The translations under genes were made by a program, and so were the position numbers. Of a DNA stretch of 40,209 bases, positions 33,441 through 40,209 are shown piece by piece (within the stretch, counting starts at the first letter, position 1; each line of letters opens with the position of its first letter). The notes under the pieces were generated by a model. It was not told where the DNA came from, ran no database searches, and worked only from the letters and a program-made list of their open reading frames with translations. The DNA is from Actinomycetes bacterium (GTDB taxonomy: Bacteria > Actinomycetota > Acidimicrobiia > Acidimicrobiales > Palsa-688), in assembly GCA_021838305.1 (NCBI GenBank), contig JAKCEB010000006.1, positions 1 to 40,209 of the forward strand, written 5' to 3'.

Positions 33441-35633
33441 TCAGCGTCCGAGTGCACGGGCATCCTGATCGAAACCGATCCCACCCCTCGCTTCATGGAT
33501 CATGCCTCGATTGATCTCATGGCCCAACGCTATATCGCCTCGGGGCCTCACCCATTCTAGAACCCGATCTCTGAGACCGGGCACTGCGTCACGGGGTCCG
33601 AGCATCACCAGCGTCCCGGTCGTTCGTGAGGCGACACCGGGCGTGACTGCGTAACCGCAGCCGAGGCGGGACCGGTCGGCTGTGTCTAGCTGCAGTGCAG
33701 TGTTGAAGCCGTCCCAGAGAACCCATGTCCGTTCGTCGCCGCCAGGGCCCGACACGACCGTGCCTCGGGTGCCGTAGGGAACTTCACGTAACCGGCTGGA
33801 AAGCATCACGACTCGAAGATCCTCGGGGAACTGGAACGTCGGAGCGCTGCGACTCCCACCGGGTGGCTCCGCTTCCCGGCCAGACGCATACGACAAGAGG
33901 TTCCGGGCAGCCCGGTTCAGGGCCTCGGTTTCTTCTAAGCCGAGCCCGACCATGAGCGGGTTTACTCCTAGGTCCGACAGTCGCTTCCAGTGGTCGAGGA
34001 TTTCCTCAGCGCAGTCTCGTCCGGTTCGCGCGCCGTTTCGTGGCGAAGCGCAAGCAAGGTCCGTCTTGTCGAAAGCGGCGCTGCCCCACGGCGCTCCTCG
34101 GGGGACGTCGAGGCGCAGGGCTGCGGACTCGTCGAGGCCGCGCGACGCGGGACTGCTCAACCTCGGAAGCGTACCTCCCTCGACGAGAATCAGCTGAGCC
34201 CGACGACTGCGAGCCTCCCCGGCGAGGACGAGAAGTTCGGCTGTACTACGCCGATCGGCCTGGTCGACGACCAGAACATCGAAGTGGGTTCCCGGCTTCG
34301 TCGGCGCCACCGATGTCAGAACCTCCCAGCGTTGTGCCGCCAAAGAAGAGGTCGTTCTGACAACGAGTCGCCGACCGTCGGCCTCGACTCTCTCGCGGCA
34401 CCCGTCGATCAGATCGGCATGGTCGATGAGGCGACTTTGACCTGGAGGGCAGACTAGTCGGACGACGGGGTCGCCAATGCCGGTTTGGGAGTAGATGTCC
34501 CAGCCCGCATCGATCGCGTGTACGAGCCGCTTGTCGGCGGCGACTGACAGCGAAGTCGACCATCGCGGTCGCGACGTCGGGGACCGCACCTTATGGCTGG
34601 CGTCGCAGAACCGCTCAGTCCAAGCGAGGGCTTCCTCGACGCTCGCCCCTCCCGGATGGCACTCCGCTAGGCACACGACCACATCGCTGCGACGGAAGTC
34701 GGATCGTTTGGTGGCGAGCCTGGTTTCGACCGCCTTGACCAGGCGGTCGCTGTCGAGGTTGCCGACTGCGTTGGTGCCCCCAGGTCGACCGCGGCCGTCG
34801 GTAGCGGCGAAATCCCCCGCGCGTGGGATCGCCGCCCCTGACAGCGACGCCGCTTTCGTGACGGCTGCGGCTTGTGCGCGCCCGGGCGTGTTTCCTGCGG
34901 TCCATCCGCTCGCGACCGCCTGCCTCCTCGCTTCGTAGGGGCCTAGCGCGGCGACCGCCCTGCTCTGCGTGCTTGCGTTTCGAACTGCCTCACGGGGAAT
35001 GTCGGCGAGGTCGGCCAGACCATCGGCGCGCAGACGCCACGCGACATTCCAGCCGCGGTCTGCCGTTTGGTGGCGAAGTTCAAGGTGGTACAGCGCCGAA
35101 AGCGATCGTCGGTCGATGAACCAGCTGTCAGGGCGGACAGCCGACCAACGACCGTCGGACATCGACAGGTTGGCGACAAGAAGGTGGGTGTGGAGATGGG
35201 GCTCGCCTGCCGCATTGAAACGGTGCGTGAAGGCGGCGCTGATCAGCCCGTCGCAGTACGATTGTCCGCCGGATACGTTGCTACGCCAGGTCGTGAGCTC
35301 CTGCTCGATGTGGTGGCATACCGACTTCACGGCGCTGTCGTGAGCGGCGAGAGCGACGTTTCCCTCAGCGGGTCCGGCAGCGGCGAGCAGGGAGAACGAT
35401 TTCGGCGCGCTCCAGATCAGGTCCCACCCGTCGCGCCGACGGACGGTGGTTCGGTGCGGCAAGAACTGCGACGTGCGGGGATCCCGGCCGCCTAGGACCA
35501 TGCGCAGATCGCCTGGATCGACAGGCCCTCGAAGCCCGAGCAATTCACCGGCTCCGTGGCTCCAGCGTCCCGGATCTCGACCGTCGAAGAAGTACTGGAC
35601 GGACCGAGAACTGGCTGATCGCACTACGAGCAC
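33441..35633 (-). CDS. MobF-type relaxase with a degenerate helicase region
   Basis: This protein has 730 residues using GTG 35633 as start. The ORF-track start at 35705 would read through the AT-rich repeat region. The relaxase domain follows the TrwC/TraI order: a Tyr near the N-terminus (SVQYFFDGRDPGRW, Tyr14), LGLRGPVDP, GWDLIWSAPKSFSLLAA and the metal-binding histidines HLHTH near residues 145-149. Only one Tyr is near the N-terminus, whereas many MobF enzymes have two pairs. The C-terminal half has remnants of SF1 helicase order (FDVLVVDQADRRS for DEAD-like text, AQLILVEGGTLPRL), but no GxxGxGKT. It should nick the transfer origin, but helicase activity is doubtful. The lysyl/Arg-rich adjacent genes are T4SS parts. 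Confidence 0.85.
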   Translation of the reverse strand: MLVVRSASSRSVQYFFDGRDPGRWSHGAGELLGLRGPVDPGDLRMVLGGRDPRTSQFLPHRTTVRRRDGWDLIWSAPKSFSLLAAAGPAEGNVALAAHDSAVKSVCHHIEQELTTWRSNVSGGQSYCDGLISAAFTHRFNAAGEPHLHTHLLVANLSMSDGRWSAVRPDSWFIDRRSLSALYHLELRHQTADRGWNVAWRLRADGLADLADIPREAVRNASTQSRAVAALGPYEARRQAVASGWTAGNTPGRAQAAAVTKAASLSGAAIPRAGDFAATDGRGRPGGTNAVGNLDSDRLVKAVETRLATKRSDFRRSDVVVCLAECHPGGASVEEALAWTERFCDASHKVRSPTSRPRWSTSLSVAADKRLVHAIDAGWDIYSQTGIGDPVVRLVCPPGQSRLIDHADLIDGCRERVEADGRRLVVRTTSSLAAQRWEVLTSVAPTKPGTHFDVLVVDQADRRSTAELLVLAGEARSRRAQLILVEGGTLPRLSSPASRGLDESAALRLDVPRGAPWGSAAFDKTDLACASPRNGARTGRDCAEEILDHWKRLSDLGVNPLMVGLGLEETEALNRAARNLLSYASGREAEPPGGSRSAPTFQFPEDLRVVMLSSRLREVPYGTRGTVVSGPGGDERTWVLWDGFNTALQLDTADRSRLGCGYAVTPGVASRTTGTLVMLGPRDAVPGLRDRVLEWVRPRGDIALGHEINRGMIHEARGGIGFDQDARALGR

Positions 35634-35671
35634 TTTTACAGTGTTCAGTATTTTCCATGATAATTCAAGAG

Positions 35672-35700
35672 ACTTGCTGAAAACCTTTGACTCAGCAAGT
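35672..35700. repeat. Perfect 9-bp inverted repeat with 11-nt loop
   Basis: ACTTGCTGA (35672-35680) and TCAGCAAGT (35692-35700) are exact reverse complements separated by AAACCTTTGAC. It lies in the AT-rich gap and is the strongest relaxase-recognition candidate in the window. Confidence 0.75.
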
Positions 35701-35740
35701 AACACTAAAACGACTCAAAAAATAGCTTGAAAATCGTAAA

Positions 35741-35757
35741 AGACTCTGAAATAGTCT
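35741..35757. repeat. 5-bp inverted repeat with 7-nt loop
   Basis: AGACT-CTGAAAT-AGTCT forms a short hairpin just before TGACGTCA (35759-35766), itself an 8-bp palindrome. Weak alone, but it adds to the repeat cluster in the AT-rich gap. Confidence 0.45.
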
Positions 35758-35791
35758 ATGACGTCAGGCTAACGACGGTTGGAGGTCAATA

Positions 35792-36106
35792 ATGTTCCTA
35801 GCTTCATCGCTCTCAATGGCGGCTTCGGGCACACCCGGCTTGACGCTCGCCCCCAACATCTCGGACCTTCCAGGTGCGACGGTTTTGCAGAACTTGACCA
35901 ACGGCCTCGGAGGTTGGGCGCTGATGGCGGCGATGGCAGGTGTCCTTATAGGGGCCGTTATGTGGGCTTTCGGGCACTTCTCCCAGAACTACCAGCAGGC
36001 CTACAACGGGCGCAAAGGTGTGCTCGTCTCCGGTTTGGCGGCGATACTCATTAGCGGCGCCCCTCGGATCGTCGACTTTCTGGTCGGCCAGGGAGCCAAG
36101 ATATGA
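35792..36106 (+). CDS. Small membrane protein, pilin/VirB2-like component of T4SS
   Basis: This 104-residue protein starts at ATG 35792, with a strong GGAGG six bases upstream. It has two hydrophobic segments (WALMAAMAGVLIGAVMWAFGHF and VSGLAAILISGAPRIVDFLVG) separated by a short polar loop NYQQAYNGRKG. The N-terminus MFLASSLSMAASGTPG could be a short export signal. This two-helix arrangement at the head of a conjugation operon matches the VirB2/TrbC-like or similar small membrane proteins of actinobacterial T4SS clusters, but sequence identity alone would not show it. Its stop overlaps the next start (ATGA). Confidence 0.7.
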   Translation: MFLASSLSMAASGTPGLTLAPNISDLPGATVLQNLTNGLGGWALMAAMAGVLIGAVMWAFGHFSQNYQQAYNGRKGVLVSGLAAILISGAPRIVDFLVGQGAKI

Positions 36107-37173
36107 GCTCAGTCGTCGGGACCCTCGCGTGCGCCTTCCCGCTGGCATGTGAAGCGAGCAACGCCGGAGGAGCTATCGCGGACGTCGCGGCGCACTCACT
36201 GCTGGCGGCCGTCTCGACGTCGCTCGGTCACGCCTCCGGCTGGCTCGTATCACAGGTGTGGAACCGGATCGATATCACGACCACACCCACCCTCGGAAAG
36301 GCATGGTTCCGAAAGGAACTGGCTGTAATGGAGCAGGTATCGCTAGTCGTGGTTCTGCCCATTCTGCTTGCCGCTAGCATTGGACCGGTCCTTCGACAGG
36401 ACGCACGTCGCCTCACCCGCGTGTGGTTCGTCGGCCTCCCTGTCGCCGTGCTCGCCGGTTTCGCAGCGTCACAAGTCGTCGACCTTGGCATTCAAGTGGT
36501 AGACGAACTCTGCCGCGTATTTCTCGACGCCGGAGCGAACGAGCGGGCGAAGCGCTTCATCGCCGCGATAGCGCAAGGCGAGCTCGGCGGGATCCCGCTG
36601 TTCGCCCAAGGCCTGTTTTCTCTATTGACGATCATCGGGACAGTACTGGTTTGGTTGGAACTCGTCGTGCGCTCCGCAGCAGTCTACGTAGCGACGATCT
36701 TCACACCGTTGGCGCTCACCGGTTTCATATGGCCGGCGACGCTCAGCGTTGCCAGGAGAATGGTAGAGATTCTTGTGGCATTGGTCATGTCAAAGTTCGT
36801 GATCGTGGTGTCGGTGGTGCTTGGTATGGAGGCCTTTGTCCAGTCGACTACAGACGCCCAGCTGTCGGGGGCTGCAATACTGCTGCTCGCCGGATTCGCT
36901 CCTTTCGCCTTGCACCGTCTTGCGCCCGTCGTGGAGGCATCTGCGATCTCGCATTTGGAGGGCATGTCCCACCGGCCTTTCCGGGCTGCTGCAAGGGCGA
37001 CGACTTCCATCGCCGGTGCGCCGTTTCACCCCGTGACACAGCTGATCATGGCGGCCCGCAACTCGTCCGCCTCGACGCCCGCGGTAGTCGCCAAGCCGGT
37101 CACCGCTCAACCTATTGCCGAGCATCCGGCCGACTTCCCTAACACCCCGCCGACACGAGGCACCTCGCGTTGA
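36103..37173 (+). CDS. VirB6/TrbL-like multi-pass membrane protein
   Basis: This 356-residue protein starts at ATG 36103. It has about six hydrophobic segments, for example SLVVVLPILLAASIGPVL, VWFVGLPVAVLAGFAASQVV, LFSLLTIIGTVLVWLELVV, AAVYVATIFTPLALTGFIW, MSKFVIVVSVVLG and AAILLLAGFAPFALHRL. The stretch WLELVVRSAAVYVATIFTPLALTG followed by WPATLSVARRMVEILVALV is typical of TrbL/VirB6-type proteins of Gram-positive conjugation systems. The C-terminal 60 residues are polar and Pro/Thr/Ala-rich. It would form the inner-membrane channel core. It overlaps the upstream and downstream genes by 4 bases. Confidence 0.78.
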   Translation: MSSVVGTLACAFPLACEASNAGGAIADVAAHSLLAAVSTSLGHASGWLVSQVWNRIDITTTPTLGKAWFRKELAVMEQVSLVVVLPILLAASIGPVLRQDARRLTRVWFVGLPVAVLAGFAASQVVDLGIQVVDELCRVFLDAGANERAKRFIAAIAQGELGGIPLFAQGLFSLLTIIGTVLVWLELVVRSAAVYVATIFTPLALTGFIWPATLSVARRMVEILVALVMSKFVIVVSVVLGMEAFVQSTTDAQLSGAAILLLAGFAPFALHRLAPVVEASAISHLEGMSHRPFRAAARATTSIAGAPFHPVTQLIMAARNSSASTPAVVAKPVTAQPIAEHPADFPNTPPTRGTSR

Positions 37174-38585
37174 GCGTTCCAGATTCGCGCTACCACTTCA
37201 ATCCGCTCGAACGCCGAGGGATCTTTCTCGGCATCACTCCCGGGCAGCTGGCTTCGGGGTGCGCGACGGGCGTAGTGGCACTGTTTGTCAGGGCCGCGCT
37301 CGGTGCTCGTGTCGGGACGCCGGCAGGCGCTGCAATCGTCTTGGTTGGATTGGCACTGTCGCTGATACCGATTGGCGAAGCCACCGCAATTGAGCGAGCA
37401 CAAGTTGGGTGCGCCTGGCTTCTGCGTAAAGCGAGCCGTACGAAGTTGAGCGACGTTCCTACCAAAGGCCGGAATCTCCACCCCGACGAACCGGACCGAT
37501 CCTCGACGTCCTCCAGATCGAAGACCAGCCGAACCGCTCCCGCAGGCATATCACTCATCGAGCGACCGGTAAGTTCGGGAGGGCCGCCAGTCGGGGTCGT
37601 GCGAGATCAAAGAAGCGGCACCTTGACTGCTGTATTAGCGGTTCAGGGACCACCTTTTTCCCTATTGGACCCCGAGGATCAGTCGAGCTGCCTCGAAGGA
37701 TGGCGCAGCGTGCTTGCGGCGCTCGGACGCGCAGGTAGCCCCGTCGCCCGGATCCAATGGCTGCAGCGCAGCACGCCGGAATCTCCATCGACACAGGTCG
37801 GGGTGCCATCGCCGGTCGGTACCGTCAGCCAGGACGCCTACCGCAACTTCGTCGCGGAGGCCACGCCGCTCATCGAACGCCACGACGCCTGGATCGCGCT
37901 TTCCGTAGGATCCGCACGCTCACCCCGACGACGACTTGCATTAGGGCAACGCTCCGTGGACGTCCTCGGCCGCGAGCTACGTTTCGTGGACGGCCAACTG
38001 CGGTCGGTTGACCTTCGACCGACAGGACCGCTCGAACTGACCGCGCTGGCCGACTTGCTGGCCGGCAAGCCCGGACAACCTTGGCCGCTTGCGCTTCGCG
38101 AAGGCTGGTCGGAGATCCAAGCCGACGATTCGTGGCATCGGACCTACTGGGTGAGCGACTGGCCCCGATTGGATGTCGGGCCCAACTTCCTGGCTCCGCT
38201 GCTCGTGGCGAAGGCGAACCGCCGAGTGTCTGTCGTCATGGCAGCAGTCCCGCCCCGGAGTGCTGTCCGCCAGGCCCGATCGGCGCGCACGGCCGATGTG
38301 GCAGACAGCCAGCTCCGGATGAAAGCGGGGTTTCTGCCGAATGCGCGCCGGGAGAAAGAAGCGGAAGGAGCGTTGCGTCGCGAGCTCGAACTCGCCGACG
38401 GTCACTGCGATTACCGTTTCAGCGGTTATGTCACAGAAAGCGCAGAGTCCCTCGAGGCGCTCGAAGCGGCATGCGCAGCCCTTGAGCAAGCCGCTCAGGC
38501 CGCCAGGGTGGAATTGCGCTGCCTTTACGGTCGCCAGGCGGAGGCGTACTCGTGGACGATGCCCCTGTGCCGGGGTTTGCGGTAG
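37170..38585 (+). CDS. SCO6880/PrgI-type conjugation protein (VirB4 N-terminal partner)
   Basis: This 471-residue protein starts at TTG 37170 (TTGA overlap). The first about 95 residues have RYHFNPLERRGIFLGITPGQLASGC and two hydrophobic helices (ALFVRAALGARVG, AAIVLVGLALSLIPIG), matching the PrgI/SCO6880-type small membrane domain. The rest is soluble: VLAVQGPPFSLLDPEDQSSCLEGWRSVL, YRNFVAEATPLIERHDAWIALSVG and SWHRTYWVSDWPRLDVGPNFLAPLL. These resemble the N-terminal, non-ATPase part of VirB4-type proteins. No Walker motif is present, and the ATPase follows as a separate gene overlapping by 34 bases. Confidence 0.8.
   Translation: MSVPDSRYHFNPLERRGIFLGITPGQLASGCATGVVALFVRAALGARVGTPAGAAIVLVGLALSLIPIGEATAIERAQVGCAWLLRKASRTKLSDVPTKGRNLHPDEPDRSSTSSRSKTSRTAPAGISLIERPVSSGGPPVGVVRDQRSGTLTAVLAVQGPPFSLLDPEDQSSCLEGWRSVLAALGRAGSPVARIQWLQRSTPESPSTQVGVPSPVGTVSQDAYRNFVAEATPLIERHDAWIALSVGSARSPRRRLALGQRSVDVLGRELRFVDGQLRSVDLRPTGPLELTALADLLAGKPGQPWPLALREGWSEIQADDSWHRTYWVSDWPRLDVGPNFLAPLLVAKANRRVSVVMAAVPPRSAVRQARSARTADVADSQLRMKAGFLPNARREKEAEGALRRELELADGHCDYRFSGYVTESAESLEALEAACAALEQAAQAARVELRCLYGRQAEAYSWTMPLCRGLR
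38540..38544 (+). promoter_or_regulatory. Shine-Dalgarno deciding the virB4-like start
   Basis: GGAGG (within GGCGGAGG) lies 7 bases before GTG 38552. ATG 38594 has no comparable site, so GTG 38552 is preferred, giving a 34-base overlap with the upstream gene. Confidence 0.65.
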
Positions 38586-39847
38586 GCGACGAGATGAAGC
38601 CACCGCCGGCGCACCGTTCGACTACTGCCCATCTCCAGTCTGTCTACCCGTTCGTCTCAAGCGGCGGACTTGACGTAGGCGGCCCTTTGCTCGGACGGGA
38701 TCTGCTTGGGGGACCGTTCCGGTTCGATCCGTGGGAGCTTTACCGCCAAGGGGTGATCACCAACCCGAACATCGTGGTCATGGGACAGATCGGCAGGGGT
38801 AAGTCGACGTTTGTGAAGACATTCGTCTCGCGTCAGCTGGCGTTCGGTCGCCAGGCGTGGATCGTGGACCCGAAAGGGGAGTACGGACCGCTGGCAGAAG
38901 CGTTCGGGTGCCGGCCGGTAGCGCTCGTTCCGGGTGGCGCGACCCGGCTCAACCCGCTCGACGTCCCAGCGAAAAGTTTCGACTTTGACGGGCGCAATTC
39001 CACGTGCGAGGCGAGCGTCCGGCCCAGGCTCGAGCTCGCTGCGAGCCTGCTCGCATCTTCGCTCGCTAGACCCGTCAGCCCGGAGGAACGCGCTGCGCTT
39101 GAAGTCGCCGTTCGCCAGGTATCGAAGGATTTCCTTCGACCGACGCTCCCGCAACTGGTGGAGGCGATGATGGCGCCTGATCCTGCAGCGGCAGGCACGA
39201 TCGGATTCGAAGCCAGGGCGTTGGCTGCGAACTCGATGACAGTCGCGGCTGAGATGCGGCGAATGGTCCGTGGCGACCTTGCGGGAATGTTCGACGGGCC
39301 GACAACCGAGGGTATCGGCATGGACGGGCAGCTGGTAGTCATCGACCTTTCGGCCACGTTCGCATCGGCTGCGCTGCCTTTGATCATGGCGTGCGCGACA
39401 GCCTGGCTGCAGGCATCGCTGTCAGTAGAGCGGCCGGAGAAGCGGCTTGTGGTTCTCGATGAGGCGTGGGCGATACTCTCCGACTTCGAGACGGCCCGGT
39501 GGACCCAGGCGACATTCAAACTGTCGCGAGCGCTCGGAGTCTCAAATCTCGTCGTCGTGCACCGTCTCTCCGACCTTCGAGCCCTTGGCGATGACGGATC
39601 CAAGCAGCGCAAGATAGCGGACGGTCTTCTGGCCGATTCGGAGACGAGAGTGTGTTTCGCTCAATCGGCGTCGGAGGTGACGGCGACGGCTTCGCTCGTG
39701 GGCCTCAACTCAACTGAATCCGAGGCCTTGGCACATCTGCCGAGGGGGGTCGCTTTGTGGAAGGTCGGAGATCGATCTTTCCTTGTGGAACACCTCGTGT
39801 CCTCCTCGGAGCGGGCGATGGTAGATACGGACGCAGCGCTCAGATGA
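38552..39847 (+). CDS. VirB4-like T4SS ATPase (C-terminal domain only)
   Basis: This 431-residue protein starts at GTG 38552. The start of the ATPase domain is GPFRFDPWELYRQGVITNPN. Walker A is VVMGQIGRGKSTFVKTFV (about residues 77-85), followed by AWIVDPKGEYGPLAEAFG; Walker B is RLVVLDEAWAIL (about 300), and VVVHRLSDLRALGDDGSK is the sensor region. This is the C-terminal part of VirB4/TraC/TraE-type ATPases, which power pilus assembly and substrate transfer. Whole VirB4 is usually about 800 residues; here the N-terminal half is probably supplied by the preceding gene. It is followed by the coupling-protein gene. Confidence 0.85.
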   Translation: MDDAPVPGFAVGDEMKPPPAHRSTTAHLQSVYPFVSSGGLDVGGPLLGRDLLGGPFRFDPWELYRQGVITNPNIVVMGQIGRGKSTFVKTFVSRQLAFGRQAWIVDPKGEYGPLAEAFGCRPVALVPGGATRLNPLDVPAKSFDFDGRNSTCEASVRPRLELAASLLASSLARPVSPEERAALEVAVRQVSKDFLRPTLPQLVEAMMAPDPAAAGTIGFEARALAANSMTVAAEMRRMVRGDLAGMFDGPTTEGIGMDGQLVVIDLSATFASAALPLIMACATAWLQASLSVERPEKRLVVLDEAWAILSDFETARWTQATFKLSRALGVSNLVVVHRLSDLRALGDDGSKQRKIADGLLADSETRVCFAQSASEVTATASLVGLNSTESEALAHLPRGVALWKVGDRSFLVEHLVSSSERAMVDTDAALR

Positions 39848-39860
39848 ACGGTGGGACACT

Positions 39861-40209
39861 TTGAACTGGCTGGAATCGGCAGCGCTCTACCTGGCGCTCG
39901 GCGCCGTCGTCTCTGCGGGCGCCTCGCTTTCTTGTTCCGCATTGGCGGCCGGTCGCCGCCCGAGGAAGCGGAAGCGAGCGCAGCAATGGAGGATGGCCAC
40001 CGGCGCGAAAGGTGGCGCTCGTTGGGCTTCGTCGATCGACTTGAAAGCTTTGGCGTTGCCTCGAGGAGGCGCCGGTCGGCGGCTCGTTCTCGGACGTCGA
40101 TCCGGTTTCGGCGGCGGGTTGGTGGCAACCGAGGAGCGCCATTCGGTACTGGTGGTCGGTCCGACTCAGTCGGGCAAGACTACGAGCCTGGCGATCCCGG
40201 CACTGCTCG
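39861..40209 (+). CDS. VirD4/TraG-like coupling protein, N-terminal part
   Basis: This gene is not in the ORF track because it runs off the window. I read it from TTG 39861: LNWLESAALYLALGAVVSAG with one hydrophobic helix, then a basic linker (GRRPRKRKRAQQ), GARWASSIDLKAL and GRRSGFGGGLVATEERHSVLVVGPTQSGKTTSLAIPALL. The last part contains Walker A GPTQSGKT followed by IPALL, matching VirD4/TraG coupling proteins. GGTGGGA at 39850-39856 is a possible ribosome-binding site. It brings relaxase-bound DNA to the T4SS channel. The ATP-binding core is cut at the window end. Confidence 0.82.
   Translation, partial: MNWLESAALYLALGAVVSAGASLSCSALAAGRRPRKRKRAQQWRMATGAKGGARWASSIDLKALALPRGGAGRRLVLGRRSGFGGGLVATEERHSVLVVGPTQSGKTTSLAIPALL

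Larger units (their letters stand above)
35634..35791. other. AT-rich intergenic region, candidate oriT
   Basis: The 158-bp gap between divergent relaxase and T4SS genes is strikingly AT-rich: bases 35641-35760 contain 40 G/C of 120 by hand count, against a clearly GC-rich surrounding. It contains a perfect 9-bp inverted repeat, a 5-bp one and a TGACGTCA palindrome, plus GACTC three times. Transfer origins often sit beside the relaxase gene and have a hairpin at the nick site. The GGAGG at 35781-35785 serves the next gene. Confidence 0.5.

Noticed and set aside
35634-35705. Upstream extension of the relaxase to ATG-like start at 35705
   Set aside because: It would translate through the AT-rich hairpin region; family-like sequence begins at GTG 35633.

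Overview
The window reads as a piece of the chromosome of a high-GC actinobacterium. This is inference from gene content: a PAC2-family protein, an OmpR/HAMP-kinase pair, a primary-like sigma factor, TTG/GTG starts, many ATGA/TTGA start-stop overlaps, and a PrgI/SCO6880-type conjugation module. Several proteins, such as the Lnt-like protein and the GT4/methyltransferase/toroid trio, would fit class Acidimicrobiia, but I cannot prove that without a search. Coding density is very high. No stretch above about 170 bases lacks a gene, and many convergent genes overlap at their 3' ends.

Region 1 (1-4343) holds the end of a rhomboid protease coupled to an FAD-dependent oxidoreductase, then two Gfo/Idh/MocA dehydrogenases on the minus strand. 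One of these carries an N-terminal ThuA/amidotransferase-like domain. A tRNA-Lys(UUU) follows at 4493-4565. Region 2 (4733-8943) is a Ugp-like ABC importer (lipoprotein binding protein and two permeases, no ATPase) with a glycerophosphodiester phosphodiesterase, suggesting glycerophosphodiester/glycerol-3-phosphate scavenging, followed by a small DksA/TraR-type zinc protein. Region 3 (9013-12485) has a LarE-type sulfur transferase overlapping a stand-alone NIL-domain gene, converging on a two-component system.

Region 4 (12551-20236) is mixed housekeeping: a small Cys-rich protein, NUDIX hydrolase, unknown protein, PAC2 protein, GNAT, chorismate mutase, citrate synthase, TesB thioesterase, GtrA-like protein, methyltransferase and a GT2 glycosyltransferase. 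Region 5 (20319-25002) has an Lnt-like membrane protein whose expected catalytic Cys is Ser, then a translationally coupled trio: GT4 glycosyltransferase, methyltransferase and alpha-toroid (squalene-cyclase-like) protein. Region 6 (24960-31859) has haem genes hemY and hemE, a HelD-like RNA-polymerase motor ATPase, pyrE, a MarR regulator and a sigma-70 factor.

Region 7 (31886-40209) is the most distinctive. A lipoprotein and a UPF0104/LPG-synthase-like membrane protein lie just downstream of a MobF-type relaxase gene. The relaxase gene is divergent from a type IV secretion operon: pilin-like small membrane protein, VirB6/TrbL-like protein, SCO6880/PrgI-like protein, VirB4-like ATPase and a VirD4-like coupling protein cut off by the window end. 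Between the relaxase and this operon is a 158-bp strikingly AT-rich segment with a perfect 9-bp inverted repeat, a good oriT candidate. The module looks like the left part of an integrative conjugative element whose boundaries are not evident here.
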